Of a stretch of 64,000 nucleotides of DNA, positions 50,649-59,441 are shown piece after piece. The notes below the pieces were generated by a model. That model was not told the origin of the DNA, did no database searches, and saw nothing but the letters and a program-made list of their open reading frames with translations. Both the position numbers and the translations under genes were made by a program. The stretch covers positions 1 through 64,000 of the forward strand of contig NZ_RZHF01000016.1 in the NCBI RefSeq assembly GCF_003990185.1, in the 5' to 3' direction. The stretch is from Vreelandella nanhaiensis (GTDB lineage Bacteria; Pseudomonadota; Gammaproteobacteria; Pseudomonadales; Halomonadaceae). Every line of letters begins with the position of its first letter. Within the stretch, counting starts at the first letter, position 1.

Positions 50649-51278
50649 CTAGCGGGTCCCGAATATCTTGTCACCGGCGTCACCAAGGCCCGGCACGATG
50701 TACCCATTCTCATCGAGACGATCATCGATCGAGGCGGTATAGATCTCGACATCCGGATAGGCATCCTGCACCCGTTTAATACCTTCGGGTGCAGCTACCA
50801 GAACAATCACTTTCATGGACTCGCAACCACGCTCACGCAGCATATCAAGCGTTGCCACCATCGAGCCGCCGGTGGCCAGCATCGGATCAATCACGATCGC
50901 CATGCGCTCTTCGATATCATTGGCGAATTTCGAAAAATAAGGCACCGGCTGAAACGTCTCTTCATCGCGGTAAAGGCCAACGACGCTGACCCGCGCACTG
51001 GGAATCAAATCCGTCACGCCTTCCAGCATGCCTAAACCAGCCCGCAGAATAGGCACGACCGTTACCTTTTTACCTTTCAAACGACGCGTAGCAATCGGCT
51101 CGCCATTCCAGCCTTGAATCTCGTGATCTTCAAGCTCCAGACCCTTGGTGGCTTCGTAGGTCAGAAGTTTGGCCACTTCACCCGCCAGTTCGCGAAAGCT
51201 CTTGGTGCTTAAATCAGCTTCGCGCATTAGTCCCAGCTTATGTTGAACAAGCGGATGGTTAATGGCGTAGACACTCAT
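50649..51278 (-). CDS. upp: uracil phosphoribosyltransferase
   Basis: A pyrimidine salvage enzyme of 209 aa (E. coli 208) converting uracil and PRPP to UMP. The PRPP-binding motif is [12 protein letters not shown], preceded by [11 protein letters not shown], and the C terminus [14 protein letters not shown] is typical. There is a 99-base gap to ung with its own promoter candidate. Confidence 0.96.
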   Translation of the reverse strand: MSVYAINHPLVQHKLGLMREADLSTKSFRELAGEVAKLLTYEATKGLELEDHEIQGWNGEPIATRRLKGKKVTVVPILRAGLGMLEGVTDLIPSARVSVVGLYRDEETFQPVPYFSKFANDIEERMAIVIDPMLATGGSMVATLDMLRERGCESMKVIVLVAAPEGIKRVQDAYPDVEIYTASIDDRLDENGYIVPGLGDAGDKIFGTR

Positions 51279-51352
51279 GGGGCTTCCTCACTGCAGGGGA
51301 TATCAGGATGGCAATGCTTGCTGCCATTTTCAGGCATACAAAATTGCGCGCC

Positions 51353-51381
51353 ATTCTACCTGTATCTGACCATCAGGTTAA
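51353..51381 (-). promoter_or_regulatory. candidate upp promoter
   Basis: On the minus strand: TTAACC (51381-51376), a 17-base spacer, TAGAAT (51358-51353), the same -10 as in the rrn and tRNA-Val promoters of this window. The -35 overlaps the ung stop codon. Confidence 0.5.
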
Positions 51382-52061
51382 GCGCTTTCCGGCAGCTGCC
51401 ACTCAATAGGCGTGCGTCCCTGCTCTTTCAGGAACTGATTCGCCTGGGAAAACTGATGATTACCGAAAAAACCGCGATGCGCTGACAGCGGCGAAGGATG
51501 AGGAGACTCCAGGACTAGGTGGCGCTGCTGATCAATCAACGCCTTTTTCTGGCGTGCATGGCTCCCCCATAACAGGAACACGCAGGGCGGCGCATGCTGG
51601 CTAACCGTTTCGATGGCTTTGTCAGTGAACTGCTCCCAGCCTTTCCCCCTATGTGAGGCAGCATTGCCTTCCTCGACGGTCAATGCGGTATTCAATAACA
51701 GCACACCCTGCTCTGCCCAACTTACTAGGCTTCCGTGCTGTACTGGCTTAAAACCTACGTCGCTTTCCAACTCTTTATATATGTTGGCAAGCGACGGGGG
51801 AACTTTCACCCCCGCCTGAACGGAAAAGCTTAACCCATGGGCCTGATTGGAGCCGTGGTAGGGATCCTGCCCCAAGATAACGACTTTCACTTCCCTCAGC
51901 GGTGTCAGCTCAAAGGCACGAAACCAGTTGCAAGAATGAGGATAAATGATTTTTTTGGCCGCTTTCTCCTCGGCCAAGAATTGTTTTAGCGACTTCATGT
52001 AGTCGGCGTCAAACTCATTCCCGAGCCATTGGCTCCAGTCGTTAGTCAGTGGATTAGTCAT
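51378..52061 (-). CDS. ung: uracil-DNA glycosylase
   Basis: A DNA repair enzyme of 227 aa (E. coli 229) that excises uracil. The water-activating motif GQDPYHG is at residues 64-70, and the Leu loop [13 protein letters not shown] lies near the C terminus. The ATG at 52061 has SD aagga and gives MTNPLTNDW; the open frame upstream is not needed. It overlaps the gpt 3' end by 8 bases. Confidence 0.96.
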   Translation of the reverse strand: MTNPLTNDWSQWLGNEFDADYMKSLKQFLAEEKAAKKIIYPHSCNWFRAFELTPLREVKVVILGQDPYHGSNQAHGLSFSVQAGVKVPPSLANIYKELESDVGFKPVQHGSLVSWAEQGVLLLNTALTVEEGNAASHRGKGWEQFTDKAIETVSQHAPPCVFLLWGSHARQKKALIDQQRHLVLESPHPSPLSAHRGFFGNHQFSQANQFLKEQGRTPIEWQLPESA

Positions 52062-52551
52062 AATTCCTTTTAACTTGGTCGACAAGTGGCTCAACATACG
52101 CAATACCCATATCCCATGGGAATTGGATCCAGCACTGCTGAGCCACTTCAGTGAGATATTGGTCCACTAGAGGACGCCCTTCTGGCTTAGCATAAATAGT
52201 CACAAAATGGGCTTTTGGCAACATTTCGCGCACGGCGCGTGCGGTCTTGCCAGTATCCACTAGATCATCAACCAGCAGCCAACCTTCCCCATCATGCTCA
52301 ACACCCTTCATGATATTCAGGCCGCCTTGATCCATGTGATCGTAGCTTTTAATGCACACGGTATCGATCAAGCGGATATTAAGCTCGCGAGCAATCAGAG
52401 CTGCCGGAATCAAACCACCGCGGGTAATCGCTACAATGCCTTTAAAATCACGCTCAATCATTTGGTGACAGAGCTGACGCACATCACGATGTAGCTGATC
52501 CCAGGAAATCGTGAAATGTTGGTGATAGCGTTCGCTGCTCATAAGAGGCAT
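52054..52551 (-). CDS. gpt: xanthine-guanine phosphoribosyltransferase
   Basis: A purine salvage enzyme of 165 aa (E. coli Gpt 152; a few extra residues at both ends), with preference for xanthine and guanine. The PRPP motif is [52 protein letters not shown] and [13 protein letters not shown] match Gpt closely. The start overlaps the apt stop (taatg). An internal ATG three codons later is possible. Confidence 0.94.
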   Translation of the reverse strand: MPLMSSERYHQHFTISWDQLHRDVRQLCHQMIERDFKGIVAITRGGLIPAALIARELNIRLIDTVCIKSYDHMDQGGLNIMKGVEHDGEGWLLVDDLVDTGKTARAVREMLPKAHFVTIYAKPEGRPLVDQYLTEVAQQCWIQFPWDMGIAYVEPLVDQVKRNYD

Positions 52552-53096
52552 TACTCGTCTTCGTTAAAAGAACATACCGCGAATACGCTAAAGCCAGCAT
52601 CGCGAATTTTTTGAGAACCGCCCAGCTCGGGCAAATCGATGATAGTGGCGGTTTCTACCACCTGCCCACCACAGCGCTGGATAAGGTTAGCTGCTGCTAG
52701 CATGGTGCCGCCTGTGGCAATCAGGTCATCCATCAACAGAATCCGGTCGCCCTCTTGAAAAGCATCAGCATGAAGCTCGACTTCAGAGTGGCCGTACTCA
52801 AGCTTATAGGTTTCGCTGATGGTTTTAAAAGGCAGCTTGCCCTTTTTGCGAACGGGTACAAAGCTGCAGCCCAGCTCATAGGCAAGCGGTGCGCCAATAA
52901 TAAAGCCTCTAGCATCAACCGCCGCGATGGCATCCAGGTTCATTTCCTGATAGCGGTGCACGAAGCTGTCAATCAGCTTTCGAAAGGCGGCACTATTTTG
53001 TAATAACGGAGTGATATCTCTAAAGTTCACTCCCTGCTCGGGCCAATCAGGAACGGTGCGAATAACCGACTTGATGTAGTCGCCGTAGATGCTCAT
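52551..53096 (-). CDS. apt: adenine phosphoribosyltransferase
   Basis: An adenine salvage enzyme of 181 aa, making AMP from adenine and PRPP. Motifs: [37 protein letters not shown] and the PRPP site [13 protein letters not shown]. The ATG at 53096 (MSIYGDY) is preferred to the ATG at 53108 because a gagagac SD precedes it. It competes with the adenine deaminase (5 kb) for adenine. Confidence 0.95.
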   Translation of the reverse strand: MSIYGDYIKSVIRTVPDWPEQGVNFRDITPLLQNSAAFRKLIDSFVHRYQEMNLDAIAAVDARGFIIGAPLAYELGCSFVPVRKKGKLPFKTISETYKLEYGHSEVELHADAFQEGDRILLMDDLIATGGTMLAAANLIQRCGGQVVETATIIDLPELGGSQKIRDAGFSVFAVCSFNEDE

Positions 53097-53134
53097 CGCG
53101 TCTCTCATAGATTAATAATAAATAGCCTGGGCGC

Positions 53135-54433
53135 TTAACCCAGGAATAGGAACTTTGCTGCAAACAACAGTGCCAGAATCACCACCGCCGGGTTTAGATC
53201 ACCAAACCGGCCAGACAGCGCCTTGATACCCACAAAGCTGATAAACCCTAAGGCAATACCGTCAGCAATTGAGAATGTAAGGGGCATGGCCAATGCTGCG
53301 ATTAAAACCGGCGCGGCGTCGGTCGGGTCTTCCCAATTGGCATGAGCCAGGCTACCCGCCATTAGAACCGCCACGTATAAAAGCGCGCCAGCCGTGGCAT
53401 AAGCAGGTATCGAGCCTGCAAGGGGGGCAAAGAAAAGGCTGATCAGAAACAGAACGCCGACGACAACGGCTGTCAGTCCCGTACGTCCGCCAGACGCGAT
53501 GCCCGCCGTTGATTCAATATAGCTAGTTGTCGTTGAGGTACCCAGCGCCGCACCTGCCATTGAAGCGGTACTGTCTGCCATCATGGCGCGCCCGATACGC
53601 GGCAGCTTGCCATCTTTATCAAGCAGCTTGCCGCGATGGGCAACGCCCACCAGGGTGCCTGACGTATCGAACAGATCAACAAACAGAAAAGCGAAGATGA
53701 CGCTTAACATGGCCACATCCAGTGCGCCCATCAAATCCATGGCCATAAAGGTAGGCGCAACCGAAGGTGGCATGGACATGATACCGCTGTACTGATTGTG
53801 ACCCAACAGCATGGCCATGACAGTGATGCCCAAGATACCGATCAGTACAGCCCCTTTGACCCGCAGGTAGGCAAGCGCGGTAATCACGAAAAAGCCCAAC
53901 AGTGCATAAAGAGGCGCAGGCTCGGAAAGATCTCCCATGGAAACAAAGGTGGCCGGGTTAGCCACCACTATCCCTGAGTTCTTGAGGGCAATCATGGCGA
54001 GAAACAGCCCGATACCCGCAGCGATACCGAGGCGCAATGACATCGGAATCGAATTGATGATCCACTCACGAATCTTGAAAATACTCAGCAGGAAAAACGT
54101 CAGGCCCGAGAAGAAAACCGCCCCGAGTGCGGCTTCCCAGGTGTACCCCATACCCAGCACCACGCCATAGGTGAAGAAGGCGTTAAGCCCCATCCCCGGC
54201 GCCTGCGCGATAGGATAATTCGCCCATAGCCCCATCACGAAACAGCCGATCGCAGCCGCGACGCACGTCGCCACAAAAACGGCGCCGTAGTCCATTCCCG
54301 CTTCCGACAGAATGCTGGGGTTCACGAAAATGATGTAGGCCATGGTCAGGAATGTCGTGATCCCGGCGACGACCTCCGTCTTCACATTCGTGTTCAGCTC
54401 GGTCAGATTGAAATAGTTGTCCAGAAATTTCAT
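53135..54433 (-). CDS. NCS2 family purine permease (AzgA type)
   Basis: An inner-membrane carrier of 432 aa for adenine, guanine or hypoxanthine. The N terminus MKFLDNYFNLTELNTNVKTEVVAGITTFLTMAYIIFVNP, the APGMGLNAFFTYGVV motif and TSTTTSYIESTAGIASGGRTGLTA match the AdeP/GhxP/YjcD group. Substrate preference cannot be settled from sequence. The start is chosen by homology; the SD (aagga) is rather far away at about 12 bases. It is followed by apt-gpt after 38 bases, so uptake and phosphoribosylation probably share a transcript. Confidence 0.9.
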   Translation of the reverse strand: MKFLDNYFNLTELNTNVKTEVVAGITTFLTMAYIIFVNPSILSEAGMDYGAVFVATCVAAAIGCFVMGLWANYPIAQAPGMGLNAFFTYGVVLGMGYTWEAALGAVFFSGLTFFLLSIFKIREWIINSIPMSLRLGIAAGIGLFLAMIALKNSGIVVANPATFVSMGDLSEPAPLYALLGFFVITALAYLRVKGAVLIGILGITVMAMLLGHNQYSGIMSMPPSVAPTFMAMDLMGALDVAMLSVIFAFLFVDLFDTSGTLVGVAHRGKLLDKDGKLPRIGRAMMADSTASMAGAALGTSTTTSYIESTAGIASGGRTGLTAVVVGVLFLISLFFAPLAGSIPAYATAGALLYVAVLMAGSLAHANWEDPTDAAPVLIAALAMPLTFSIADGIALGFISFVGIKALSGRFGDLNPAVVILALLFAAKFLFLG

Positions 54434-54545
54434 GAATGTTTTTATCCTTCGCGCAAACGCAGAATGCGTCCCTTGGAGCGAGAAAAGCCGCACATATTAC
54501 CGAAAGGCACTGCGTGATGCGAGCACCTAGCGCGCAGCCGGTTCA

Positions 54546-54563
54546 GGCGGTATTGCTACCGCC
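54546..54563. other. short hairpin between ribE and the purine permease
   Basis: Stem ggcggta/taccgcc, loop ttgc. It may help end the ribE transcript. The surrounding 197-base gap (54434-54630) has no gene. Confidence 0.3.
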
Positions 54564-54630
54564 GGTATTTAAGCTAGCAATCTTTAGGCCATGACCCGAC
54601 CCATCGGCCAGCACACAGGCAGCCGCCTAT

Positions 54631-55257
54631 TTATAAACGCTTGGCCAATACCCGCTCGACCGTTTCAACAATTACCTGGGTCTGCGGATCAATCTCGATA
54701 TTGACGTCATCGCCAGGTGCACGCTCGCTTAAAAGGGTGCGAGACAGCGTCTCTGGAATCAAGTTAACGCTAAATTCAATGTCGCTATCATCTTCAGCGC
54801 GGCGCACATCGCCGACGGTCAGGCTGATACCATCAACACCGATATACCCTTTTTCAAAAACAAAGCGACCAATGGTGGCAGGTAAGGAAAACCACAGCCT
54901 GCGATTATTAGGCGCTTCTTCGATAGCAACCACCTTGGCCATACAGATGATGTGCCCAGACATCGAATGCCCACCAATTTCATCACCAAACCGAGCAGCT
55001 CGCTCTATATTGACGCGTGCCCCCGGCGTAATTGCACCAAGATTAGTTAACCGCAGCGTTTCACGCATCAAATCGAAGCTGACGTTATCTCCGTCAATAG
55101 TCGTCACGGTCAAGCAGACACCGTTATGAGCGACAGAAGCTCCTATATCCAGCCCCTCGCGCATGGCAGGTGGCAATGCCACCACATGGGTCCGAAACTC
55201 TTCAAGCTCATGAACCTCAACGACTTTAGCAGTACCCTGCACGATCCCGGTAAACAT
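54631..55257 (-). CDS. ribE: riboflavin synthase (alpha chain)
   Basis: This enzyme dismutates two 6,7-dimethyl-8-ribityllumazines into riboflavin. It is 208 aa with the family start [12 protein letters not shown] and the internal duplication of two lumazine-binding repeats: [11 protein letters not shown] and ETLRLTNLG in the first, GVDGISLTV and [10 protein letters not shown] in the second. The excellent SD (ggggaggtatt) before the ATG at 55257 decides the start. No RFN/FMN riboswitch is recognisable upstream. Other rib genes are absent here. Confidence 0.95.
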   Translation of the reverse strand: MFTGIVQGTAKVVEVHELEEFRTHVVALPPAMREGLDIGASVAHNGVCLTVTTIDGDNVSFDLMRETLRLTNLGAITPGARVNIERAARFGDEIGGHSMSGHIICMAKVVAIEEAPNNRRLWFSLPATIGRFVFEKGYIGVDGISLTVGDVRRAEDDSDIEFSVNLIPETLSRTLLSERAPGDDVNIEIDPQTQVIVETVERVLAKRL

Positions 55258-55521
55258 AATACCTCCCCTGATACGCTGGTCTAAAAGGCGCCTATTCAAA
55301 CACGAATTATTAAAGGCGCAAGTTTACGCTTATACCTTGTGTGTTGCGCCCTTCAGATATGTCTTTCTATATGCCGTTCAAATTAGCAGCAGCTTAGCCG
55401 CCTTCGCCTGACAGGAAGCCGACTGATAAGACCGTTCTGAATACCCAAGCCAGAGGCGCAAACCAGCCGCTTACTGCTTCTTTAATTCAATTGACTGCAG
55501 GCGTAAACTCGCCGGTTTCAA

Positions 55522-55550
55522 TTGACAAGAATAAGGCTGCTCTTTAGACT
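55522..55550 (+). promoter_or_regulatory. strong promoter upstream of metN
   Basis: TTGACA (55522-55527), a 17-base spacer, TAGACT (55545-55550). The start would be about 55557, producing a leader of about 185 bases before metN. The preceding stretch 55258-55521 shows no gene. Confidence 0.65.
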
Positions 55551-55556
55551 TTTGGC

Positions 55557-55677
55557 CCATGTAATGACGCCGATTTGTACCCAGATTGCGGGCGTCCACC
55601 AAATCAATGATTTGGTGAAGTGCAGCTAAAAGGGTGTGTCCAGCGTTGATGGCCACCCGTAAGGGTGGCCTTTTTTT
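55557..55677 (+). ncRNA. structured metN leader or small RNA (candidate attenuator)
   Basis: The predicted transcript of about 120 bases contains hairpin P1 (gacgcc 55566-55571 with ggcgtc 55591-55596), a perfect 10-bp hairpin P2 (caccaaatca 55597-55606 with tgatttggtg 55608-55617), and a terminator hairpin at 55651-55670 followed by seven Ts. The segment gggtgtgtcc (55634-55643) can pair with ggccaccc (55651-55658), the 5' arm of the terminator, so an antiterminator form is possible. I cannot match it to a known riboswitch class, and no Met-rich leader peptide is evident. It could also be an independent sRNA. Confidence 0.5.
55651..55677 (+). terminator. intrinsic terminator upstream of metN
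   Basis: ggccaccc-gtaa-gggtggcc followed by ttttttt, a textbook Rho-independent terminator, 64 bases before the metN start and downstream of a good promoter. Confidence 0.9.
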
Positions 55678-55740
55678 ATTCTTCACCCTTATGCCTGCTC
55701 CCTCGCACTCCGTCTTAGGCCTCCTATTAAGGCAGACGCC

Positions 55741-56784
55741 ATGATTGAACTTAGTAACGTCAGCAAAACCTATGGAAGCGGCGAAAGCGCCGTTCATGCC
55801 CTTAAGGATATTAATTTACATGTGCCCAAAGGCACTATTCACGGTGTTATCGGGCTATCGGGCGCTGGCAAATCAACACTGATTCGCTGTGTAAACCTGC
55901 TTGAGCGCCCCACCCAGGGCAGCGTAACGGTAGATGGTCAGGAAATGATGCGCTTGAATCGTAGCGCCCTGAACCAGGCTCGCCACCGCATTGGCATGAT
56001 CTTTCAGCACTTTAACCTACTTACTACGCGTAATGTGTTTGACAACGTCGCTCTCCCGCTTGAATTAATGGGTGAAAAGCGCAGTGCCATTCAAAACCGC
56101 GTTTTACCCCTGCTTGAGATGGTTGGCCTGGCCGATAAAGCAAAGCAGTATCCCGCCCAGCTTTCAGGGGGACAAAAGCAGCGTGTTGCCATCGCCCGTG
56201 CGCTTGCCAGCAAACCCAACGTTTTATTATGCGATGAAGCGACCTCCGCGCTTGATCCACAAACTACGGGCTCGATCCTTGAATTGCTGCGCGATATCAA
56301 CCGTCAGTTGGGCATCACCATTTTATTGATTACCCATGAGATGGAAGTGGTCAAGTCCATCTGCCACCGGGTAAGCCTGATTTCCAATGGCAAGCTGGTG
56401 GAAGATGCCGAAGTGGGCGAATTTTTCACTGCCCCTACCACAACACTTGGACGTGAATTTCTGAATGACTTCCTGCAGCTCACGCCCCCTAAAGAGCTAA
56501 TCGAGCGGTTGAGCGATACATCGGGCGAGGATACGCACCCGGTGGTGCGCTTGACGTTTTCAGGTGATGCCGTCTCAACACCGCTTATTTCCCGTTTGGC
56601 GCGAGAGTGCAATGTAGACGTCAGCATTTTGCAAGCCAAGGTGGAATCCATTCAGGATCGCACCCTGGGGCTAATGATTGCCGAATTGCTGGGCTCTGAG
56701 ACCCAGACCCAGGAAGCCATGGCTTATCTTCAATCACATCAGCTAAACGTAGAGGTACTTGGCCATGTCCAGCGCACTGTTTAA
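55741..56784 (+). CDS. metN: methionine ABC transporter ATP-binding protein MetN
   Basis: The ATPase of the D/L-methionine importer, 347 aa (E. coli 343). Walker A is GLSGAGKST (38-46), signature LSGGQKQRVAIARAL, Walker B VLLCDEATSALDP. The C-terminal NIL domain (about residues 265-345; VVRLTFSGDAVSTPLISRLARE) is the allosteric methionine sensor that inhibits transport when cell methionine is high. The family start MIELSNVSKTY agrees with the ATG; the SD is weak (aaggcagacgcc). It overlaps metI by 20 bases. Confidence 0.95.
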   Translation: MIELSNVSKTYGSGESAVHALKDINLHVPKGTIHGVIGLSGAGKSTLIRCVNLLERPTQGSVTVDGQEMMRLNRSALNQARHRIGMIFQHFNLLTTRNVFDNVALPLELMGEKRSAIQNRVLPLLEMVGLADKAKQYPAQLSGGQKQRVAIARALASKPNVLLCDEATSALDPQTTGSILELLRDINRQLGITILLITHEMEVVKSICHRVSLISNGKLVEDAEVGEFFTAPTTTLGREFLNDFLQLTPPKELIERLSDTSGEDTHPVVRLTFSGDAVSTPLISRLARECNVDVSILQAKVESIQDRTLGLMIAELLGSETQTQEAMAYLQSHQLNVEVLGHVQRTV

Positions 56785-57418
56785 CCTTATTTTACAGGCT
56801 ACGCTGGATACGCTTTATATGGTGGCGATTTCTGGTGTGATCTCGACCCTATTGGGACTTCCGCTTGGCGTGATGTTATACGCAACGCGCCCGCGCCAGA
56901 TCCTGGCGCAGCCAGTGCTTAATCGGGCCCTAGGGGTTATTACCAATGTGGGTCGCTCGATTCCTTTTATCATCCTGATGGTGGCGATCATTCCGTTCAC
57001 CCGCATGCTGGTCGGCACCTCAATTGGGATCAACGCCGCCTCTGTTCCTCTTACCATTGCGGCCATTCCCTTTGTGGCGCGTTTAATAGAGGGTGCGCTC
57101 AATGAAGTATCGCCTGGCCTGATTGAATCCGCCCAGTCAATGGGTGCGACGCCCTGGCAAATTATCTGCAAAGTCCTTATTCCCGAAGCAAGAGGCGGAA
57201 TCATTACAGGCCTGACCATTACGCTGGTAACACTTGTTAGCTATTCCGCCATGGCGGGCGCTGTGGGTGGCGGCGGCCTGGGCGACCTGGGTATCCGCTA
57301 TGGGTATAATCGTTTCAACCCGACTATTATGCTGATTACTGTCGTCATTCTCGTAGTAATGGTGCAAGGCTTTCAAAGCTTCGGCGACTACCTGGTTCGC
57401 AAGAGTGACCGCAAATAG
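56765..57418 (+). CDS. metI: methionine ABC transporter permease MetI
   Basis: The permease subunit, 217 aa as in E. coli, with about five membrane helices and the coupling-loop motif EALNEVSPGLIESAQSMGATPWQIICKVLIPEA, which docks on MetN. The ATG at 56765 lies inside the metN 3' end (20-base overlap); the TTG six bases earlier is not needed. The 104-base gap to metQ is AT-rich with a weak hairpin plus T-run (57428-57444), possibly a pause or partial terminator. Confidence 0.94.
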   Translation: MSSALFNLILQATLDTLYMVAISGVISTLLGLPLGVMLYATRPRQILAQPVLNRALGVITNVGRSIPFIILMVAIIPFTRMLVGTSIGINAASVPLTIAAIPFVARLIEGALNEVSPGLIESAQSMGATPWQIICKVLIPEARGGIITGLTITLVTLVSYSAMAGAVGGGGLGDLGIRYGYNRFNPTIMLITVVILVVMVQGFQSFGDYLVRKSDRK

Positions 57419-57522
57419 GGATAGCAAGAGCCCATGCTTTTTTATAACAAAAATGCATTAGACTTATATTTCTTATTCCATCATTATTAAGTCATAGTGG
57501 TATAACGCAATAGGAGATTTCC

Positions 57523-58314
57523 ATGCAAAAACTTATTATCGGTAGCCTTACCGCTTTGGCACTGGCAGTTAACGTTGCAAATGCAGAAGCTCGCACACTG
57601 AAAATGGGTACCGTTGCAGGTCCTGAAACCGAGGTAATGGAAGTAGCTGCACGCATTGCCAAGGAAGAGTACGGCCTCGACGTAGAAATCATTGAATTTA
57701 CCGATTATGTAACGCCTAACGCAGCCCTGGCCGACGGCAGCCTAGACGCCAATGCATACCAGCACGCGCCCTACCTGAACGCCATGGTCAATGATCGCGG
57801 TTACGATCTTGCCGTAGCAGGCTATACCTTTGTTTATCCGATCGGCGCCTACTCAGAGAAATTTGACAGCATTGAAGACCTACCGGACGGCGCCCAAATC
57901 GCTCTACCTAACGACCCTTCCAATGAAGGACGCGCGCTAATTCTAATGCACAATCATGGCTTGATTACGCTCAACGATCCTGAAAATCTTGAAGCAACGC
58001 CGATTGATATTGCTGAAAACCCCCACAACTTCCGCTTCCGCGAAATCGAGGCTGCCCAGCTGCCCCGCGTACTGCCTGATGTAGACATGGCTTTTATCAA
58101 CAATACGTTTGCACAGCCTGCTGGCCTGGAGCTTGACGATGCACTCATCAAGGAAGGTCCGGAATCGCCCTACGTGAACCTGATTGCCGTACGCGGCGGC
58201 GACGAGGACCGTGAGGATATTCGCCAGCTGGTTGATGCATACCAACGTGACGAAGTGGCGGCTAAAGCCGAAGAGCTGTTCAAGGGCGCCGCCGTTCCCG
58301 GCTGGACTGAATAG
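57523..58314 (+). CDS. metQ: methionine-binding protein MetQ (soluble, not lipoprotein)
   Basis: The periplasmic binding protein of the methionine importer, 263 aa. The signal peptide MQKLIIGSLTALALAVNVANA ends in an Ala-X-Ala site with no lipobox Cys, so it should be freely soluble, unlike E. coli MetQ, which is a lipoprotein. The NLPA-family body includes TPNAALADGSLDANAYQH, IALPNDPSNEGRAL and the FINNTFA segment. SD aggaga is strong. It forms a metNIQ operon and is followed by the free-methionine-sulfoxide reductase. Confidence 0.93.
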   Translation: MQKLIIGSLTALALAVNVANAEARTLKMGTVAGPETEVMEVAARIAKEEYGLDVEIIEFTDYVTPNAALADGSLDANAYQHAPYLNAMVNDRGYDLAVAGYTFVYPIGAYSEKFDSIEDLPDGAQIALPNDPSNEGRALILMHNHGLITLNDPENLEATPIDIAENPHNFRFREIEAAQLPRVLPDVDMAFINNTFAQPAGLELDDALIKEGPESPYVNLIAVRGGDEDREDIRQLVDAYQRDEVAAKAEELFKGAAVPGWTE

Positions 58315-58338
58315 GCTATTTAAAATCAGCAGCGCCTT

Positions 58339-58366
58339 ATCAGGCCAGCCTTAGCGCTGGCCTGAT
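58339..58366 (+). other. strong hairpin between metQ and msrC
   Basis: An 11-bp perfect stem, atcaggccagc/gctggcctgat, with a 6-base loop, between the metQ stop and the msrC SD, without a T-tract. It may stabilise the metQ mRNA end or reduce read-through into msrC. Confidence 0.55.
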
Positions 58367-58387
58367 GTGTTCAAGAAAGAGATTACC

Positions 58388-58849
58388 ATGCCATCTATTG
58401 ATTACACGCTATTGAACCGTCAGCTGGAAGCATTACTGGATACCCGTGACTGGCTTACCAATAGCGCTCAAACTTGTGCTTTCATCCAGCAGGAGATTGC
58501 CGATTTGAACTGGGTAGGATTTTATCTTCAACGCCAGCCAGAAATGCTCGGACTGGGGCCTTTTCAAGGCAAGCCCGCCTGCCACCCCATTCCGTTTAGC
58601 AAAGGCGTCTGTGGCGCAGCAGCGCGTCAGCAACGCACTCAGCGAGTCGATGATGTACACGCAGTAGCGGACCATATCGCCTGTGATGCTGAATCACGCT
58701 CAGAACTGGTCATACCCATCATTATTGATGGCTACCTATGGGGGGTTCTGGACTTAGATAGCCCCCTGCCAGCACGCTTTACGCTAAATGACCAGGTAGG
58801 AATCGAAGCCTTGGTTGCTACCTTTCAACGCCAGACGGATCTTCATTGA
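58388..58849 (+). CDS. msrC: free methionine-(R)-sulfoxide reductase (GAF domain)
   Basis: Reduces free Met-R-sulfoxide to methionine in the cytoplasm. It is 153 aa, a single GAF domain with the three catalytic/resolving Cys C65, C75 and C99, whose 10 and 24 spacing equals that of E. coli fRMsr (Cys84/94/118). NWVGFYL, LGPFQGKPAC and WGVLDLDSP are family motifs. The ATG at 58388 is preferred to a GTG at 58367 because of SD gaga. The place after metNIQ suggests uptake and repair of methionine in one unit. Confidence 0.9.
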   Translation: MPSIDYTLLNRQLEALLDTRDWLTNSAQTCAFIQQEIADLNWVGFYLQRQPEMLGLGPFQGKPACHPIPFSKGVCGAAARQQRTQRVDDVHAVADHIACDAESRSELVIPIIIDGYLWGVLDLDSPLPARFTLNDQVGIEALVATFQRQTDLH

Positions 58850-58862
58850 GGCTTTCAAGCAT

Positions 58863-59129
58863 TTAGTGATAAGTGTGAAGATGGATGGTGCAAAAGGCTC
58901 GAAAAATAACATCGCTCATGGATAGCTCAGACCCGCGTCGCGCTTTGCACAATGTTTGGTTAAGTATTTTCTCGGCCTTTTGACGACTCAGCCCTAACTC
59001 CCGAGCTGTTTTGAAATAGTCCTCAAGCTCGGCGCTTTCGATATCACTGCTAACGGGCCGCACGCCAGTCTGCATACCTACTTGACCACCCAGGGAAGTA
59101 AACCAGCGGGGTATTACGTTAAAATACAT
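58863..59129 (-). CDS. small hypothetical protein (88 aa)
   Basis: I do not recognise this ORF. A good SD (aagga, 8 bases before ATG) argues that it is translated. The middle (about residues 30-65, SAELEDYFKTARELGLSRQKAEKILNQTL) looks like two amphipathic helices, possibly a small DNA- or protein-binding helical unit. The N terminus is hydrophobic but not a clear signal. It ends 14 bases from the convergent msrC stop. The following 300 bases up to the tRNA genes are AT-rich and hold no other convincing gene. Confidence 0.5.
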   Translation of the reverse strand: MYFNVIPRWFTSLGGQVGMQTGVRPVSSDIESAELEDYFKTARELGLSRQKAEKILNQTLCKARRGSELSMSDVIFRAFCTIHLHTYH

Positions 59130-59407
59130 ATTTTCATCCTTGAAGTATGCTTTTCAGCAGGGTAGCTAAACACTCCATAAAATCCAGCATGATAGCTAAC
59201 ACAAATTCTTGTTCGTATGTTATACACGTTATGTTAAGGAATTATTGACGGGGGAATACTGTTAAAAAACGCCCTGGGCAAGCAGTCGGATGCCATATGA
59301 CATGCCCCTATAGAACTTCTCGTCACTGAGGTGTTTTTCATTATTCTGCCACTAGAAACTGAATACGATTGATAACGTAAGTCGAGCAGGCTTATCGGCA
59401 AATAACT
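59130..59407. other. AT-rich intergenic stretch without recognised genes
   Basis: This lies between the small hypothetical ORF and the tRNA-Val pair. I see no ORF with an SD, no tRNA-like fold and no repeat, apart from the tRNA terminator that begins at 59408. Confidence 0.5.
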
Positions 59408-59436
59408 AAAAAAGCCCAGTGCTTAAGCACTGGGCT
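59408..59436 (-). terminator. terminator of the tRNA-Val pair
   Basis: On the minus strand: agcccagtgct-taagcactgggct, an 11-bp stem with tight loop, followed by tttttt, just after the second tRNA. Confidence 0.9.
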
Positions 59437-59441
59437 GAACT

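Noticed and set aside
55258-55521. FMN (RFN) riboswitch upstream of ribE
   Set aside because: None of the conserved RFN segments could be found in the 5' region of ribE.
55565-55630. 21-codon leader peptide (atgacgccg...) before metN
   Set aside because: No SD and no methionine codons after the first, so a translational attenuation peptide is not supported.
55557-55740. SAM-I/SAM-II riboswitch or MetJ box before metN
   Set aside because: No SAM riboswitch core sequence and no tandem agacgtct boxes; only single short agacg matches near the start codon.
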